A stretch of 64,000 nucleotides of DNA from Flavobacteriales bacterium (GTDB lineage: Bacteria; Bacteroidota; Bacteroidia; Flavobacteriales_D; Crocinitomicaceae), in the NCBI GenBank assembly GCA_947462255.1, contig CANHOA010000002.1:62001-126000 (forward strand), given 5' to 3'. The notes beneath the pieces were generated by a model that did not search any database, was not told the origin of the DNA, and saw only the letters and a program-made list of their open reading frames with translations. Made by a program: the position numbers and the translations under genes. Below, in pieces: positions 17,429-28,100 of this stretch; position 1 is the stretch's first letter; each line of letters begins with the position of its first letter.

Positions 17429-20400
17429 TTATTTCATTAATGTTACATTTCCTTTACTAATTGACTTCAATCCTCCGATACACGTTACGTCCAAATAATA
17501 ATCGTAAACATCAGGGTCTAATTTACGTCCTTGGAAGGTGCCATCCCAACCATTTGCGACCTGATCGGACTCAAAAACCAACTCTCCCCAACGATCAAAA
17601 ATTCGGAAAATCACTTTTTCGACCCAAAGTCCTCTCACAAACAAGATATCATTATTTCCATCACCATTTGGTGAAAATGCATTCGGAACAAAAACATACG
17701 GGTGATCACAAATTATTTCATACACCTTCACTTCTGTTGTATCACTTATAAAGCAAACCCCATCAGAAACAGTGAGCGTAAAAATGGTGGTTTGTTGAAC
17801 CGTTGCGAAGGTGTTTTGCAAAGTTGGCGTATTAAGACCCGCAGTAGGCGTCCAAGAATAAGTTGCCATTCCACTTGGAAGTCCGCTCAGCAAAACTTGC
17901 GAACCTGGCACCACCAATGTTGGTTGAGCAGACGCAATGACAGAGCTAGGATCAAGATAAAACACATTTACAAAAACCGAATCATTCACAACACAATTAT
18001 TGGCCGATGTGGCCTCCACATAGATATATTGCGACGTTAATGGTTGAACAAATACCTGATTTGAATTACTTGGATTTAGGATAATTGATAAAGGAGACCA
18101 TTCATACGTAAACAATTCCTGCCCTGTATTTATCACTGAAGCCAAAAGACTATCTCCTAAACAAAGCGTATTGGACGCAGTTAAATTTAGCTGATTGCTA
18201 AAAATTTCAATTGAAAGACTATCTGTTACGAAGCAGTTATTATTACCCGCTTGAAAATAATAATACCCTGGTTGGGGATCAATTAAGAACAAAGTTGTGT
18301 CTAGTATCGTTGCATTCAAGGTATCTGTAAATTGGTTATTTGTTGACCAGATAAAATAATTAGCAGCACCGCTTACAAAAGGTTGTAAGGTAATTGCTTC
18401 ACTAGAGCATAAGTAAATAACATCAGTCAGGTTTACCGCTACAGAGGGCGAAACATTAATTATAAAATTAGTTGTATCCGTACTAGCGCACAAGGAATCA
18501 ACTATAATGAGCGAAACTAAATAAGAACCTGCTTGGGTATAAGTTATACTTGTATTATAATTAACAGAATCGATAGCGCCATTTCCAAAATCCCAATAAA
18601 AGTTACTCGTAATACTTGATGAATTATTAAAATTTACTGTTAAAGGGACACAGCCCCCTACCTCCGAAGGCAGAAAACTGGCATTTACGGGCACGTCGAA
18701 TTCCACGAAGACACTATCCGTGGTAGTGCATATACCATTAGAAACTGATACATAGTACCATCCAGGATTGGCACTGATCAATAAAACAGAAGGGCTGCTA
18801 GGATTTGAATTCAAGGGATTTGTAAAATTTGGACTTTGAGACCAGATAAACTCATTGGCGGTTCCGTTGGCTTGTAGACTAAGTAAATATGGAGCATTAG
18901 AACATAGGCTGAGGGTATCATACAAGTTAAAAACAATAGAATCCAAAACCGTAATGGTCGTTAATGCCGTATCAGTGAGTAAACAAACGCTATCGGTTAC
19001 ATACAAGAAAACATTGTAAACTCCAGGTTCAGTATAGGTAATGATTGGATTAAAAATCGTTGAGGAGGTTTGGTTGTTGCCGAAATCCCACAAATAGGAA
19101 TCATTTTGAGAGGAGAAATTGATAAAATTGACCTGAAAATCTTCGCAACCTATATTAGCACTTGAATTAAATATGGCAGTCGGAATGAGCTGAAAATCAA
19201 ATTTGAATAGTAGATTATTACAGTTGCTACTATTGTTGCTAGCGGAATATGCCCCTGGCGTGGTAGGGAAATCGCTAAGTCCGCCGCATCCACCACATAC
19301 CGATTGGTATACAACTCCATTTTTATCGAATCTACTGGTACCTCCATCAACGTGTTCATGAGCAATCGGGCCTCCCATGTATGTTGCGTACAACAAACTT
19401 TGAAAATCATGTTCAATGACCATGAGGTAAAAATCAAATCCTGTGGTAGTGGATTGAAAGGCATTCGGCGTAACAGGCATCCCGGAAATGGGTATGTTTT
19501 GGAGGATATTTGCGCCCCAACCGGAAACATAAATATTACCACAAATATCTACCAAAAAGGCAGAAGGGGAGATATTAATTTGTGAGCTTCCATTTCCTAT
19601 CTGAGTTGAAGCCATATTTGTGCTTAGATTATTATTTAACTTGATAACAAATTGACTGGAGCTTGAATTAGTGTAGGGCGCATTCCAAACGGGAAAAGTT
19701 CCTCCTACAGATTGCCCCAAAACAAAGACGTTATTATCTCTGTCTACTTCTACAAAAAACGTTTGATCATAGGCAGTTCGCCCTAAATATGTTCCCGCCG
19801 TTAAGGCTGTTCCAGTCGGATTTAATCGAATAACAAACCCATCTGATTTTCCACCTTGATAAGTACCCATGAGACCGCCAACCGTACCAGACAGATCGGA
19901 TGAGGACGTTCCTCCACATACCACAACATTGGACAAAGTATCTATTTTTACAGAGTAACAAGCGTCATTTTGAGTGCCTCCATAATACGTTGAGAATTGA
20001 AGGTTCGTAAAATTGGGATTTAGGCGAAAAATCACCCCATCTTCTTGGCCGTTATTAGTTGCTTGAAAAGGATTAAGCGTAGGAAAATTGAGCGAACGGG
20101 TACAAGATGCAATGATGGTATTTCCCTGTTCATCAAGCATGATTTCACCTCGAAATTGATCACCGTAATTCGAAACCAACGAGTCGTAGGTGCCAGAGAC
20201 ATTATAATTTACTCCATCATTGCCCGAACCACCTACATACGTAGAAGCTAAAAGATTTTGCCCGTTAGCACTGATTTTTGACACATAAATATCAGTACCT
20301 TGATTTTGAAAATACACTCCATTAGAAGTGAAATTTGCACCGGCTACTCCACCGGCATGATTGGGCTGAAAAGCGCCGGGAGAAGTGGGAAAATCTATAC

Positions 20401-21481
20401 TAGATGTCGCTCCAAAAACACAAATGTTATCGAGTGAATCACAGATCAAACTATTGGCCGTTTCGGTTCCTTGTACGCTGTTACCTCCACCTAAGAAAGT
20501 AGCCCAAAGTAAGGCTGTTCCCTGGGAATTATATTTGGTGATAAACACATCGGTTATGCCATAATTTCCTCCAATAGCCGTAAAATTAGAAGTTGGATCA
20601 AAAACATTTACGTTCGGAATGGGGAAATTATTACCATATACCGTACCCGCGGAAAAGGCAATGCCATTATTACCATACGTGGCCGTCATTCCGAAATTGT
20701 CAGAAAAAGCACCATTATAGGTCGCAAATACCAAAACAGGATCAATAACTAAAGGAACAGTTTTGTCGTACTGACCAAGTTCAAAATGAACTTGATTGCC
20801 GTCCAAAATAAACCCGCATTTTACTTCCACTCGACGACCATCAATCAACTGAAAAGCGAACGGTTTTTGCTCTGAAATCGAACCTAGTTCCGTTTCTATG
20901 TTCAATTGACCTTTACGGTTGATGTCTACGCTCTTTTGCCCAACATATTCCCACACAATATCAGCAGGATTAGCACCGGGATGAACCGTAAATTGATACT
21001 TATGTTGACCTTTAGCAAGGGCCCAAGTCATGTCGATTGACGCATAGTAATTCTTAAGGGTGAATTCCTGATAGCCATAAACTCCTCTTCCCCATTTACT
21101 AGAATCCTTACCTATTAGGTAATTGTGGTAATAAGGCGTTTTACCTTTATACTCGACATCTGTCACCTCATTTGAGTTTAAAAAATTAACATGAACTACT
21201 GTCTCCTTGAGTGCTCCGACCGGACCCGGCTTTAAATGACCATGATTCTCGTGCATGGCGCTGAGATCTTGTTGATGGTAAATGAGTTTATGTTGTTGTA
21301 CCCATATTTTTCCTCCTAAGACATCTGACTTAAAAAGAACGGACGTAGGCCATTGCCCTTTATTTTCAAAAAATCCTTCCGAATGATTCAATTTCGAAGC
21401 GCCTATACCTAATTTAGAAGCCTGACCCCAAGAACAATAGATGAGCATTAAGAAACTAAAAACAATGACAAGACGCCTCAT
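17429..21481 (-). CDS. large T9SS type B protein with SBBP propeller and PKD domains
   Basis: A 1350-residue secreted protein. After a signal peptide (1-20) comes an N-terminal domain of the type often found with SBBP repeats ('GFFENKGQWPTSVLFKSDV..IWVQQHKLIYH', residues ~35-245; DUF7948-like). Residues ~255-760 carry SBBP beta-propeller repeats ('ALLWATFLGGGNS', 'LASTYVGGSGNDG', 'LQFSTYYGGTQND'). At least two PKD domains follow ('FINFSSQNDSYLWDFGN', 'NFNNSSSITSNFYWDFGN'), interleaved with Ig-like segments, and residues ~1260-1350 are a CHU_C domain (VFVPNAFSPNGDGNNDILF, IFDRWGELVFES, GNVTLMK). Surface display through T9SS is the likely fate; the ligand is unknown. A good promoter lies upstream. 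Confidence 0.92.
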   Translation of the reverse strand: MRRLVIVFSFLMLIYCSWGQASKLGIGASKLNHSEGFFENKGQWPTSVLFKSDVLGGKIWVQQHKLIYHQQDLSAMHENHGHLKPGPVGALKETVVHVNFLNSNEVTDVEYKGKTPYYHNYLIGKDSSKWGRGVYGYQEFTLKNYYASIDMTWALAKGQHKYQFTVHPGANPADIVWEYVGQKSVDINRKGQLNIETELGSISEQKPFAFQLIDGRRVEVKCGFILDGNQVHFELGQYDKTVPLVIDPVLVFATYNGAFSDNFGMTATYGNNGIAFSAGTVYGNNFPIPNVNVFDPTSNFTAIGGNYGITDVFITKYNSQGTALLWATFLGGGNSVQGTETANSLICDSLDNICVFGATSSIDFPTSPGAFQPNHAGGVAGANFTSNGVYFQNQGTDIYVSKISANGQNLLASTYVGGSGNDGVNYNVSGTYDSLVSNYGDQFRGEIMLDEQGNTIIASCTRSLNFPTLNPFQATNNGQEDGVIFRLNPNFTNLQFSTYYGGTQNDACYSVKIDTLSNVVVCGGTSSSDLSGTVGGLMGTYQGGKSDGFVIRLNPTGTALTAGTYLGRTAYDQTFFVEVDRDNNVFVLGQSVGGTFPVWNAPYTNSSSSQFVIKLNNNLSTNMASTQIGNGSSQINISPSAFLVDICGNIYVSGWGANILQNIPISGMPVTPNAFQSTTTGFDFYLMVIEHDFQSLLYATYMGGPIAHEHVDGGTSRFDKNGVVYQSVCGGCGGLSDFPTTPGAYSASNNSSNCNNLLFKFDFQLIPTAIFNSSANIGCEDFQVNFINFSSQNDSYLWDFGNNQTSSTIFNPIITYTEPGVYNVFLYVTDSVCLLTDTALTTITVLDSIVFNLYDTLSLCSNAPYLLSLQANGTANEFIWSQSPNFTNPLNSNPSSPSVLLISANPGWYYVSVSNGICTTTDSVFVEFDVPVNASFLPSEVGGCVPLTVNFNNSSSITSNFYWDFGNGAIDSVNYNTSITYTQAGSYLVSLIIVDSLCASTDTTNFIINVSPSVAVNLTDVIYLCSSEAITLQPFVSGAANYFIWSTNNQFTDTLNATILDTTLFLIDPQPGYYYFQAGNNNCFVTDSLSIEIFSNQLNLTASNTLCLGDSLLASVINTGQELFTYEWSPLSIILNPSNSNQVFVQPLTSQYIYVEATSANNCVVNDSVFVNVFYLDPSSVIASAQPTLVVPGSQVLLSGLPSGMATYSWTPTAGLNTPTLQNTFATVQQTTIFTLTVSDGVCFISDTTEVKVYEIICDHPYVFVPNAFSPNGDGNNDILFVRGLWVEKVIFRIFDRWGELVFESDQVANGWDGTFQGRKLDPDVYDYYLDVTCIGGLKSISKGNVTLMK

Positions 21482-21534
21482 GAATATAATTTGCTCCTAA
21501 ATTAATATAAATTGATGTTAAAAAATCATCTTGA

Positions 21535-21562
21535 CAAAGGTAATAATTACATTAGATCACAA
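21535..21562 (-). promoter_or_regulatory. promoter of the 1350-residue T9SS gene
   Basis: On the minus strand TTG (21560-21562), a 17-nt spacer and TACCTTTG (21535-21542), an exact TAnnTTTG match. The predicted leader to the ATG at 21481 is about 50 nt. Confidence 0.6.
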
Positions 21563-21660
21563 TAAAAGAATAAACTAGCGCGATTACGAGTCATTTATAA
21601 AGAATTGAAAATAATTTACATTAGATTATTATAACTAAGGCAACAATTCGCCAAATTCCT

Positions 21661-21668
21661 TAATTTTG
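21661..21668 (+). promoter_or_regulatory. -7 promoter element almost abutting a start codon
   Basis: TAATTTTG matches TAnnTTTG, and the ATG of the nitronate monooxygenase gene follows only 6 nt later (21675). Transcription from here would give a near-leaderless mRNA. No -33 TTG was seen at the right distance. Confidence 0.4.
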
Positions 21669-21674
21669 TTAGCA

Positions 21675-22643
21675 ATGAATAGTAAAATGGGTGAAAATCG
21701 TATTTGTGAATTGTTTAACATTGACTTTCCCTTGATTCAAGCAGGAATGATTTGGTGTTCTGGTTGGGAACTAGCATCTGCTGTTTCTAATGCAGGCGGA
21801 TTGGGGATTATTGGTTCAGGTTCTATGTATCCCGAAATACTTGAGCAACAAATTATCAGCTGCAAAGCAGCAACAACAAAACCTTTTGCGGTAAATCTCC
21901 CAATGCTATATCCAGATAGCGATAAGCATATCGCCACAATCATTAAACACAAGGTTCCAATTGTATTTACCTCAGCAGGTAATCCAAGTATTTGGACAAG
22001 CCATCTAAAATCGCATGGAATCATTGTTGTGCATGTAGTATCATCTTTAAAATTTGCCTTAAAGGCAGAAGAAGCAGGCGTAGATGCCGTTGTTGCAGAA
22101 GGATTTGAGGCTGGCGGTCATAACGGACGCGATGAAACCACTACCATGTGCTTAGTTCCAATGGTGGCCAAGAAAATCAATATTCCATTGATTGCTGCAG
22201 GTGGAATTGCCACTGGAAGAGCGATGTTAGCAGCAATGAATTTAGGCGCTGATGCTGTTCAAGTAGGAAGTAGATTTGTCGCTTCTGTTGAAGCAAGTGC
22301 TCATATTAACTTTAAAAATGCAGTAATCAATTCGAATGAAGGCGATACTTTATTAACTTTAAAGGAATTAACCCCAGTTAGACTGCTCAAAAATAAATTC
22401 GCCGAATTGGTTAGTAACGCATACGAAAACGGAGCCGATACCAATGAATTGAAAGAACTACTTGGAAAAGGCCGTGCTAAGAAAGGCATGTTTGAGGGCG
22501 ATTTAGCGAATGGAGAGCTTGAAATCGGTCAAGTTTCTGCTTTATTAGATACCATTTTACCAGCAGCAGAAATTATCGCAGAAATACTAAGTGAATTCAA
22601 AGAAGCACTGAAAGAACAAAACACCACAAAATTTCAATTTTAA
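21675..22643 (+). CDS. nitronate monooxygenase / FabK-like flavoprotein
   Basis: A 322-residue FMN TIM-barrel protein of the 2-nitropropane dioxygenase family, which includes nitronate monooxygenases and the enoyl-ACP reductase FabK. Visible features are 'FPLIQAGMIWCSGWELASAVSNAGGLGIIGSG' split over the first strand and FMN site, 'PFAVNLP', 'AVVAEGFEAGGHNGRDETTT' with the His expected at the active site, and 'PLIAAGGIATGRAM' and 'ADAVQVGSRF' for phosphate binding. Reading alone does not separate nitronate oxidation from enoyl reduction. The ATG at 21675 is chosen because the TTG at 21666 lies inside the -7 element. The gene is 2 nt upstream of the M16 pair. Confidence 0.85.
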   Translation: MNSKMGENRICELFNIDFPLIQAGMIWCSGWELASAVSNAGGLGIIGSGSMYPEILEQQIISCKAATTKPFAVNLPMLYPDSDKHIATIIKHKVPIVFTSAGNPSIWTSHLKSHGIIVVHVVSSLKFALKAEEAGVDAVVAEGFEAGGHNGRDETTTMCLVPMVAKKINIPLIAAGGIATGRAMLAAMNLGADAVQVGSRFVASVEASAHINFKNAVINSNEGDTLLTLKELTPVRLLKNKFAELVSNAYENGADTNELKELLGKGRAKKGMFEGDLANGELEIGQVSALLDTILPAAEIIAEILSEFKEALKEQNTTKFQF

Positions 22644-22645
22644 GT

Positions 22646-23887
22646 ATGATACAATTTGAGCGATTTGAATTAACGAATGGATTAAAAGTGCTTTTTCATA
22701 AGGATATGACTACGCCAATGGCAGTTGTAAATACCTTATACGATGTTGGAGCGCGAGATGAATCGGAAAACCAAACAGGCTTTGCTCATTTATTTGAACA
22801 CCTTATGTTTGGTGGATCAATTAATATTCCTGAATTTGATTCTCCCCTTCAAAACGCCGGTGGAGAAAGCAATGCATTCACCTCAAATGATATTACAAAT
22901 TACTATAATTTACTTCCTGCCCAGAATATTGAAACCGCGCTTTGGTTAGAAAGCGACCGTATGCTTTCATTGGCTTTCTCTAAAAAAAGTTTGGAGGTGC
23001 AACGAAGTGTTGTTATCGAAGAGTTTAAACAAAATTATTTGAACCAACCCTATGGCGATGTTTGGCTGGAATTAAGACCACTCGCCTATCAAATACACCC
23101 ATACAAATGGGCAACCATTGGAAAAGAAATAAAACATATTGAAGATGCCACACTTGATGATGTAAAAGCTTTTTTCAAGAAATATTATCATCCTTCTAAT
23201 GCCATTCTTTGTATCGCCGGAAATTTTGAACTTGCTGATGTAAAAACAATGGTTCAAAAATGGTTTGGTGATATCCCTAAAAGAAAAAAGCCACCAAGGA
23301 TTATACCTGCAGAACCAAAACAAGAAGCGTTAAGAATAAAAAGAATTGAACGAGATGTGCCAGCAGACTGCTTTTACTATGCCTTTAAAATGGCAGAAAG
23401 AAAGTCTGAAGGATATTATATTGCCGATGTGCTTTCAGATGAATTATCTAAAGAAAAATCAAGTAAATTATACCTGCAACTGAAAAAAGAATTGCAGCTA
23501 GTCACAGAAATAAATACCTATATCCTCGGATCAATAGATGAGGGATTGCTTGTGATTACTGGTAAAATTGCTACTGGAAAAACTTTAGAGGAATTAGATG
23601 CAGCGCTATGGTTGGTGTTGGATCAGTATAAATCTATTCCAATAAGCGATCAGGAATTAAAACGATTAAAATTGAAGATTCGAACCTCAAGAGAATTTCA
23701 AGAACAAGGTTTATTAAATAGGGCTATGAATCTTTGTTTTTTCGAATTATTAGGCGACGCAAATGGTATAAACGAAGAAGCTCAAATCTATCATGCCATC
23801 GAAGCGTCTCACCTCTTAGAACTTGCTCAATCAATACTGCGAAAAGAAAATTGCTCTCTGCTTCAGGTTAAAAGCATTAAAAAATGA
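22646..23887 (+). CDS. M16 family zinc peptidase, catalytic subunit
   Basis: A 413-residue M16 (pitrilysin/processing-peptidase-like) protein with the inverted zinc motif HLFEH at residues 48-52 and the downstream Glu in 'VVIEEFKQNYLNQPYGD'. No signal peptide is visible, so it is probably cytoplasmic. It overlaps the next gene by four bases (ATGA), and that gene encodes an M16 protein without the zinc motif. Bacterial M16B peptidases commonly form such active/inactive heterodimers that enclose and degrade peptides in a chamber, so a 1:1 complex is likely. Confidence 0.93.
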   Translation: MIQFERFELTNGLKVLFHKDMTTPMAVVNTLYDVGARDESENQTGFAHLFEHLMFGGSINIPEFDSPLQNAGGESNAFTSNDITNYYNLLPAQNIETALWLESDRMLSLAFSKKSLEVQRSVVIEEFKQNYLNQPYGDVWLELRPLAYQIHPYKWATIGKEIKHIEDATLDDVKAFFKKYYHPSNAILCIAGNFELADVKTMVQKWFGDIPKRKKPPRIIPAEPKQEALRIKRIERDVPADCFYYAFKMAERKSEGYYIADVLSDELSKEKSSKLYLQLKKELQLVTEINTYILGSIDEGLLVITGKIATGKTLEELDAALWLVLDQYKSIPISDQELKRLKLKIRTSREFQEQGLLNRAMNLCFFELLGDANGINEEAQIYHAIEASHLLELAQSILRKENCSLLQVKSIKK

Positions 23888-25152
23888 TAGATAGAAAAAT
23901 AGCCCCCACCATCCGAGATGTTGAAGAAATAAACTTCTTGACACCTAAAAAAGTACTGATTGACAATCAACTCCCATTCTATTCTTTGGAGAATACAGGG
24001 AGTGATGCCGTAAAATTAGACCTGTATTTTTCAGCTGGAACCATTGTCAATAATCCCTTGGTAGCAAACTTCACCGCAGGCCTCTTATTCTCGGGATGTT
24101 CAACAAAATCATCTGAAGAAATTCACAATGAAATCGATGATCTTGGTGGATTTGTTGATATAAATGTTAGCCATGAGTATGCGATACTTTCGCTCTATTC
24201 TTTAAATAGTCAACTGCTAGAACTTCTTCGTGTTGTGCTAAGTGCACTAGAAAATGTAACATTTCCGGAGGGTGAAGTAAAGGAGTTATTGAAAGATCGG
24301 AAGCAAAAACTAAAAGTGAATCTAGGTAAAGTGAATTATTTAGCCCAAATAGAGCTACAAAAACGCTTGTTCAAAGGGACACTTTATGGAAAAACAATTG
24401 AATTAAACGATTTTGATACCATAAATCGAGCACTCATTCAAGATTTTTATGATACCTATTATCGCAAGGGAATCAATAAGGTAAGCTTAATTGGAAATGT
24501 AAATGACGAGGATAAAAATGCGATACATGCACTTCTTGGACCATGGTATAAAAAGAAAATAATCCCAAAATCCATGACATTCAATCCTGAAAAAGGAGTT
24601 TTCCACGTAGAAAAAGCAGGTGCCTTGCAGTCCGGAATTCGTGTTGCTAAAATAATGTTTGATAAACATCACGCCGATTACCATGGCTTTAACGTAATGA
24701 ATACCATTTTTGGCGATTACTTTGGTAGCCGTTTAATGAAAAATATTCGCGAAGACAAAGGCTATACTTATGGAATTGGAAGTATGCTAGCTGAAATTTA
24801 TCAAAACGGATATTTTGCGATTATGACCCAGGTTGGGAAAAAATTTGTGGATCCTACGCTTGATGAAATTAAAAAGGAAATGGATAAAATGCGAAATGAA
24901 TTAGTGGGAGAACAAGAGTTGACTATGGTAAGAAATTACCTCATGGGGCAATCCTTAAAAGCAGCTGATGGACCGTTTTCGATGATGGATTTATTTTTAC
25001 AAGTAGAGGTTGCAGACTTGGATTATTCATTTTACAACCGCGCCATTCATGTATTAAAAACCATTACGCCTCAGGAAATAAAAGCACTGGCTCAAAAATA
25101 CTTGATATGGGATGAAATGCTAGTAATTACTGCCGGACAGCAACTTAATTGA
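23884..25152 (+). CDS. M16 family peptidase-like protein, non-catalytic subunit
   Basis: A 422-residue M16 relative lacking HxxEH: the equivalent segment reads FTAGLLFSGCSTKSSEEI. It keeps the R..Y pair of the partner subunit in 'FGSRLMKNIREDKGYTYGIGS' (near residue 285), which in M16B heterodimers completes the active site of the other chain. Its start overlaps the stop of the catalytic subunit, so stoichiometric translation is likely. Together they would form a peptide-degrading heterodimer. Confidence 0.93.
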   Translation: MIDRKIAPTIRDVEEINFLTPKKVLIDNQLPFYSLENTGSDAVKLDLYFSAGTIVNNPLVANFTAGLLFSGCSTKSSEEIHNEIDDLGGFVDINVSHEYAILSLYSLNSQLLELLRVVLSALENVTFPEGEVKELLKDRKQKLKVNLGKVNYLAQIELQKRLFKGTLYGKTIELNDFDTINRALIQDFYDTYYRKGINKVSLIGNVNDEDKNAIHALLGPWYKKKIIPKSMTFNPEKGVFHVEKAGALQSGIRVAKIMFDKHHADYHGFNVMNTIFGDYFGSRLMKNIREDKGYTYGIGSMLAEIYQNGYFAIMTQVGKKFVDPTLDEIKKEMDKMRNELVGEQELTMVRNYLMGQSLKAADGPFSMMDLFLQVEVADLDYSFYNRAIHVLKTITPQEIKALAQKYLIWDEMLVITAGQQLN

Positions 25153-25197
25153 TAAAAAAGCGTTACCACTTATTGATTATTATTTTTTAATGATTTC

Positions 25198-28100
25198 ATG
25201 CTAAAATTACTTCCGCTATTTATCTTTCTTTTCCTTAGTGCCAAAGCCTTTGGATCGCATGTGATGGGAGGAGAAATAACATGGAAATGTGACGGAAACA
25301 ATAAGTATATCTTTGAACTGGTTTTTTACCGCGATTGCAATGGCGCCGAAGTAAATACGCTTTCAGAAGCGCTTCGTGTTTGGAATCATCCCACCTTCAC
25401 TACTATTATTTTACCCTTTGTTTCGCGTATTGACATTTCACCGCTTTGTACCACTGTATCTGGCGGCCCCCTTCCCTTAGATTGCGGTACTGGAACTTCT
25501 GGAGGAAATGGCATTGGCGCCATCGAAAAAATCACGTATCGAAGTGCAGCCATCACTATTCAAGGCATTCCGCCTACTCAAGGATGGATTTTCACTTATG
25601 AAAATTTTGCGCGGAGTAACTCATTGACAAACATTACTTCACCCTCAACATATGGCATTACACTCAGTGCTAAAATGTTTGCGCATGGCATCGATAACGG
25701 TTGTACAGATAATTCCCCCACCTTTTTACAAGCACCTTATTTTGTAAGTTGCGCTGGAACACCATTCCGATATAACATGAATGCCGTGGACCCTGATTTA
25801 GATTCGCTTTATATTGAATTTGGGATTCCTTATAATAATTTCCCAACAGGCACTTACAATCCACCATTGAATCCTATTCCTATTCCTTTTGAACCCGGAT
25901 TTACCTTTTCATCGCCTACACCAAACAATAGTGTTAATCCATCTAATGTTTCTGCAGCCATAAATTCTTCCAATGGTGAAATAACCTTTAATTCGTTCAC
26001 GGTTGGGAATTTTGTTGTGAAAGTATTGGTGAAATCCTATCGCCAAGGGATTTTGATCGCCGAAGTTGAGCGGGAAATGCAGTTGGTAATTGTTCCATGT
26101 GCAACAGGAAACAATGCACCAATTTTCACTGCACCTTTTGCCGGCGGCTTGTATACTGCTAGCGTGAATGCGGGAGATTTAGTTACTTTTAATGTTTTAG
26201 CAAACGATAACGAGTTCCTTCAAGATGGCAGCCCTCAAACGGTGACCTTAACAGCAAGCGGTCCTATGTTTGGGAGCAATTTTACCTCAGCGACTGGCTG
26301 TCAAGGTTTTCCTTGCGCTACGCTAAATCAATCCCTTCCTCTTTCAGGAATACAGCAAGCAAATGTGTCCTTCTCTTGGCAAACTAGCTGCGATCATTTG
26401 GTCAATCAGTATGGTAATGTGCTTGAGAGTATTCCATATACCTTTGTTTTTAGAGCACAAGATAATTATTGCCAAATACCCAAGGTTAATTATGCCACCA
26501 TTCAAATTAACGTACTAAATCCCGGAATTCTACAAGCTCCAAAAATAGACTGTATTCAAACTGATAATGCCGGAAATATAATTATTAGTTGGACACCCAT
26601 CAATGACCCTATCAGCAGCTTTGTTTCTTACCAACTTTATTCTGTTCAGAATGGATTATTAGCTACTATTCCAACACTTGCTACCAATCAATTTTCGTTA
26701 AGTGGAATTACAACAGCGCAATCCTTTTATATTGCGGTTGTTTCTGGGTGCAACGGAAACATCACCAAATACAGCGACACGATTTCCAACATTCATCTAG
26801 ACCTTATTAATCCCGGAAATGGAACAGCCGTTCTTCAATGGAATAAACCAGCACCAACGGCCTTAGCTACATTCGGAAGCTACTACCATATTTATCAAGA
26901 ATATCCTGCAGGAAATTTCACTTTAATAGATTCTGTTCCCTATAACACCACACAATACAAAGACACCATAACCATTTGTAACGCAATCATTGGTTATCAA
27001 ATCGTTCTGCCAAATAGCCCTTGTGATTTTCAATCCAACATTCCTAGTGATGATTTTGAGGACATGCTTACTCCCTCTATTCCAACCATTCAAAGTGCTG
27101 GGTTTGATCCAACGAACAACAATAATTTACTGTTGACTTGGAATCAAAATAATCAAGCTGACACCTATGGATACGTTGTTTACACCTTTAATTCGTTGGG
27201 CGTATTGTTTGAACTCGATACCGTTTGGGGAATTGGAAATACTTCCTATTCCTATGCTACTGATCCAAGTCAAGGCCCCTACTCCTATTCTGTAGCAGCC
27301 TTCGATTCATGTTTTACCAATGCCGTCCCAATAACCTTTCAAACCTCAGCGAAAAGCCCTGTCAATAAAACCGTTCAACTCAATGGAGCGATCAACATGT
27401 GCCAACAAAAAATAGATTTAAGCTGGACTGCTTACCAAGGCTGGACGACCAGCTCCTATGGAATTTACAGTTATGAATTGGGGGCATTAGTTCTGCTGGG
27501 AACAGCTAATGGGAATGCAGCAAGTGTGAATGTGATCGGTGGAAATCACTACGATATTTACATTGGTGCCAACCTATCAAATGGACAAATAGCCTATTCA
27601 AATCCATTTGGCTTTGATGTACCAATTCCACAGCAACCAGCATTTCATTACCTTAAATTAGCAAGCGTAATGAACGAAAATATTGATTTAGCAGCTTATA
27701 TCGATGGTAGCGTAGGGGTAAAAGAAGTGATATTTCAGCGCTTAAACAGTTCCTCCGTTTTCGAAGAAATTGGTCGCTCTCCACTTGTTGGAAATCTTTC
27801 GACATTTACCGATACAGATGTTAATGTCGGCGTTCAATCCTATACCTATCGAACACAATACATTGATAGTTGCGGCTATGATGGCTCCAATGGTAATCAA
27901 GCTACAAGTATTTTATTACAAGGTGTCGCCGATGAAATACAACAAATAAACTATGTCTATTGGTCGCCTTATCTTGGATTCGATGGTAATGTAAACCAAT
28001 ATGAAGTATTTAGCTACAATACCTTAAGCGGACTTAGTCAATCTTTAGGTAGTGTAAATTCAAATCAACTCAGTTATGAAGATGTTCTTCTTAGTAATGA

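Noticed and set aside
17461-18040. ORFs of 96 and 112 residues opposite the 1350-residue gene
   Set aside because: They are antisense to a well-supported coding region with clear domain motifs, and their translations have no plausible protein composition.
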